64,000 nucleotides of DNA from Neobacillus mesonae (GTDB taxonomy: Bacteria > Bacillota > Bacilli > Paenibacillales > Paenibacillaceae): NCBI GenBank assembly GCA_023715865.1, contig JAMBOW010000001.1, positions 1,240,001-1,304,000 on the forward strand, in the 5' to 3' direction. The translations under genes were made by a program, and so were the position numbers. Positions 62,068 through 64,000 of this stretch are shown piece by piece (position 1 is the first letter of the stretch; every line of letters begins with the position of its first letter). The notes under the pieces were generated by a model. That model searched no databases and had not been told where the DNA came from. It worked only from the letters and a program-made list of their open reading frames with translations.

Positions 62068-62972
62068 TGCAAACTTCATATACAGAACGAGACTCGAAAT
62101 CAAAGGAAGCTGTCCTTAGCCAAACGAATATAAGAAATAAGAAGCCGCGATTTTCTTGGGGACGGCTTCTGCTATATATCCTGCTTGTCTTAGGCAGTAT
62201 TCTGTTCTTAATTCCACTATGGTGGATGTTATCGACTTCATTGAAATCTATGGAAGAAATCGCGATGTTCCCGCCAAGCTTTATCCCGGAAACCTTTCAT
62301 TGGAGCAATTATATTGAAACTTGGCGTGCAGCGCCCTTTACCCAATATACTTTAAATACTTTGCTGCTCACACTGCTTGCCGTTATAGGCAACGTAATCG
62401 TTAATTCCTTTGTAGCCTACGGTTTTGCCAAGATTCAATTCCGCGGAAAAAGAGTGTGGTTCTCTATATTGCTTGCGACAATGATGATTCCCGGCTTTGT
62501 AACCTTGATTCCTCAGTATGTTCTTTTTGCGAAGCTGAATCTCGTAGGAACCTATTACCCTATTATCATTCCGCAGTTTTTGGGCAGCGCCTTTTATATC
62601 TTTATGGTACGGCAGTTTTATATGTCGATTCCCAGTGAAATCAGTGAGGCTGCCAAGATCGATGGTGCAGGGCATTTCCAGATTTGGTCAAGAATCATTT
62701 TGCCCTTGTCCAAGCCTGCTTTAGCAGCTATCGCTATTTTTGCCTTTAATGGGGCATGGAATGATTTCTTGGGACCACTTCTCTATGTCAATGATGAGTC
62801 ACTATACACGCTACAAATCGGACTTCAAAGCTTTAGGGGTACGGTACAGACGCAGTGGAACTACTTGATGGCCGGTTCGTTACTAGTGCTTCTCCCTGTT
62901 ATTGTTATATTTTTTATTTTCCAGAAATATTTCATTACAGGCATGAACCTTACTGCAGGTACAAAAGGTTAG
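62067..62972 (+). CDS. Sugar ABC transporter permease (MalG type)
   Basis: A 301-residue permease with six predicted helices. Seen: LLLYILLVLGSILFLIPLWW, the NSFVAYGFAKIQFRGK segment, and the coupling loop SEAAKIDGAGHFQIWSRIILP. ATG 62067 shares one base with the preceding stop and has GGGAGG 9 bases upstream, so translation is coupled; an in-frame start at 62037 would add unsupported residues. It completes the importer together with the receptor and MalF-type permease. No ATPase gene is in the operon. Confidence 0.92.
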   Translation: MQTSYTERDSKSKEAVLSQTNIRNKKPRFSWGRLLLYILLVLGSILFLIPLWWMLSTSLKSMEEIAMFPPSFIPETFHWSNYIETWRAAPFTQYTLNTLLLTLLAVIGNVIVNSFVAYGFAKIQFRGKRVWFSILLATMMIPGFVTLIPQYVLFAKLNLVGTYYPIIIPQFLGSAFYIFMVRQFYMSIPSEISEAAKIDGAGHFQIWSRIILPLSKPALAAIAIFAFNGAWNDFLGPLLYVNDESLYTLQIGLQSFRGTVQTQWNYLMAGSLLVLLPVIVIFFIFQKYFITGMNLTAGTKG

Positions 62973-62984
62973 TCTATTCAATAG

Positions 62985-63016
62985 AAAAAGGCTGCAGCAT
63001 ATGCTGCAGCCTTTTT
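62985..63016. terminator. Bidirectional terminator between MalG and oxidoreductase genes
   Basis: A perfect 32-base palindrome (arms AAAAAGGCTGCAGCAT/ATGCTGCAGCCTTTTT) with A-run and T-run at its ends, serving the two convergent genes. Confidence 0.9.
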
Positions 63017-63076
63017 CCATCTGTGGATTCTTGTATAAAAGTGGATTAAGTGCGTCCCTCATCAATTTACTTCACT

Positions 63077-64000
63077 TTACTCCATTGCATTTTGAACACT
63101 ATAGTCCTGGAGATCGATATCTAACTCTAATCCAAGGGCAAGCTTAGCGAGTTGGCTACCAATATAAGGTCCCATCGTAAGTCCGGAAGCGCCAAGACCG
63201 TTTGCAGTAATTAAACCTTCCCAGCCAGGCACAGCCCCCATTACTGGAAGAAATCCCGGTGTAAAAGGCCGGAAGCCTACTCTGATCTCCTGAAATGTGC
63301 TGTTAACTAAACCCGGTGCCAGTTCCAGTCCTTTATTTAGAATTTCCTGCATTCCCCCTGCTGTTACTCGAGTATCATAGCCTTCTATATCATTTTCGTG
63401 TGTTGCTCCGATCACCATTTTTTGATGATCAAAAGAAAGCAAATATTGATCCGTCGGAGGCATAACGACAGGCCATGTTCCTGTGTCCTGAACATCAGCA
63501 GCTTCCAGATGCATGATTTGAGCTTTTTGATAGGTCACATTAAGATGAATGCCCAAAGGCAGCAGCAGTGAATTTGCCCACGCCCCTGCACATACGATCA
63601 CCTCATCAGCAAAATAACGGTTGGAATCTACTCTTACTCCCGTTACACGACTCCCCTCAAACTCCAACACCGCATCTCCGTTTATATATACAGCCCCATT
63701 TCGCTCTGCCGAACGAATCAGTGCATCACGCAGCGCGCGTCCATCAACACGAGCGCCGCCGCTGATATGAACGGATTGGTAACCCTCATTTAATAAAGGG
63801 AACAGCTCTTGGGTTTCTGCCTCATTTTTCAGTGTGATATCTCCGATTTCAGGAGCATCTGCCTTCCGCTTCACTGCTCGCTCCTGCATTTTTTCTATTT
63901 TGTCCGAATCGGTATGTATACTCAGAACTCCGACTTGAGCATATCCTGTTTCGGTTTCCCCCTCATTTTTCAGTTCCTGAATCAGCCTAGGGTAGTAGCT
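63077..64000 (-). CDS. FAD-dependent amine/amino acid oxidoreductase (DAO family), truncated by the window
   Basis: The C-terminal 308 residues of a D-amino acid oxidase/glycine oxidase-like flavoprotein. The frame runs uninterrupted to the window edge (ends SYYPRLIQEL on the first residues), so the N-terminal FAD motif GxGxxG lies outside; a start at 63889 would cut the protein and is not used. Seen: SGGARVDGRALRDALIRSAE, VIVCAGAWANSLLLPLG, KMVIGATHEND, FRPFTPGFLPVMGAVPGWEG and NGLGASGLTMGPYIG (the C-terminal FAD contact). A glycine oxidase (ThiO) or sarcosine oxidase role is possible; no thi gene is in view. Confidence 0.85.
   Translation of the reverse strand, partial: SYYPRLIQELKNEGETETGYAQVGVLSIHTDSDKIEKMQERAVKRKADAPEIGDITLKNEAETQELFPLLNEGYQSVHISGGARVDGRALRDALIRSAERNGAVYINGDAVLEFEGSRVTGVRVDSNRYFADEVIVCAGAWANSLLLPLGIHLNVTYQKAQIMHLEAADVQDTGTWPVVMPPTDQYLLSFDHQKMVIGATHENDIEGYDTRVTAGGMQEILNKGLELAPGLVNSTFQEIRVGFRPFTPGFLPVMGAVPGWEGLITANGLGASGLTMGPYIGSQLAKLALGLELDIDLQDYSVQNAME

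Noticed and set aside
1..64000. tRNA, rRNA, CRISPR array, insertion sequence or prophage
   Set aside because: No cloverleaf, regular repeat-spacer array, transposase, integrase or phage structural gene was seen by reading both strands.

Overview
The window reads as chromosome of a low-to-mid-GC, endospore-forming Firmicute, most probably Paenibacillus or a close relative. This is inferred from a four-gene gerA-type germinant receptor operon, a CotF-type coat protein, a KatX/KatE-type catalase, very long lipoprotein solute-binding proteins paired with AraC regulators and glycosidases, a complete cnt-type opine metallophore operon, and strong AGGAGG ribosome sites with frequent TTG/GTG starts. 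I see no rRNA, tRNA, CRISPR array, insertion sequence or prophage. About 60 protein genes are supported, mostly on the minus strand, many closed by clear intrinsic terminators.

Layout. 0-5 kb: MarR regulator with twin operators, an orphan sugar-binding lipoprotein, an AraC regulator and a GH43 xylosidase. 5-12.5 kb: a FusB/FusC-type EF-G-binding protein behind a structured leader, a cytoplasmic TolB-like propeller, DUF421, a divergent GAPDH paralogue, an HSL esterase, LtrA and a shikimate-kinase-like protein. 12.6-15.8 kb: the carboxy(nor)spermidine dehydrogenase/decarboxylase pair for spermidine synthesis behind a long, hairpin-rich leader. 16-25.4 kb: CHY zinc finger, Rrf2 with a thioredoxin-reductase-like flavoprotein, a secreted helveticin-J-like protein, a VOC protein, a class B PBP, a four-gene operon (SGNH hydrolase, GNAT, zinc ribbon, unknown) and catalase. 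25.6-31.6 kb: MFS, HAD phosphatase, GH4 glycosidase with divergent AraC, coat protein, a 24-residue membrane peptide and an unknown protein.

31.6-41 kb holds cntKLMABCDFE: histidine racemase, nicotianamine-synthase-like enzyme, opine dehydrogenase, importer (A, B, C, D, F) and exporter (E). It is driven by a near-consensus sigma-A promoter with a Zur-box-like palindrome just downstream. cntL carries an apparent -1 frameshift near its 3' end. The CntM residues that set cofactor and keto-acid choice match the staphylopine type rather than the bacillopaline type.

41-52.6 kb: an alpha/beta hydrolase, YwqG-like protein, AlaX editing protein, a two-gene polar amino acid ABC transporter with fused receptor and permease, the ger operon (A-C-D-B order with a 75-residue two-helix protein), and an MDR reductase with an ArsR regulator. 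52.6-64 kb: a GH2 glycosidase, a 3-hydroxyacyl-CoA dehydrogenase with TetR and an operator array, a PadR/P450 divergent pair with palindromes, a three-gene sugar ABC operon, and a FAD amine oxidoreductase cut by the window end.

The observations I consider most worth checking are the candidate attenuator ahead of the fusB-like gene, the cntL frameshift and predicted metallophore type, the candidate ATT start of the GH4 gene, and the polyamine-gene leader.
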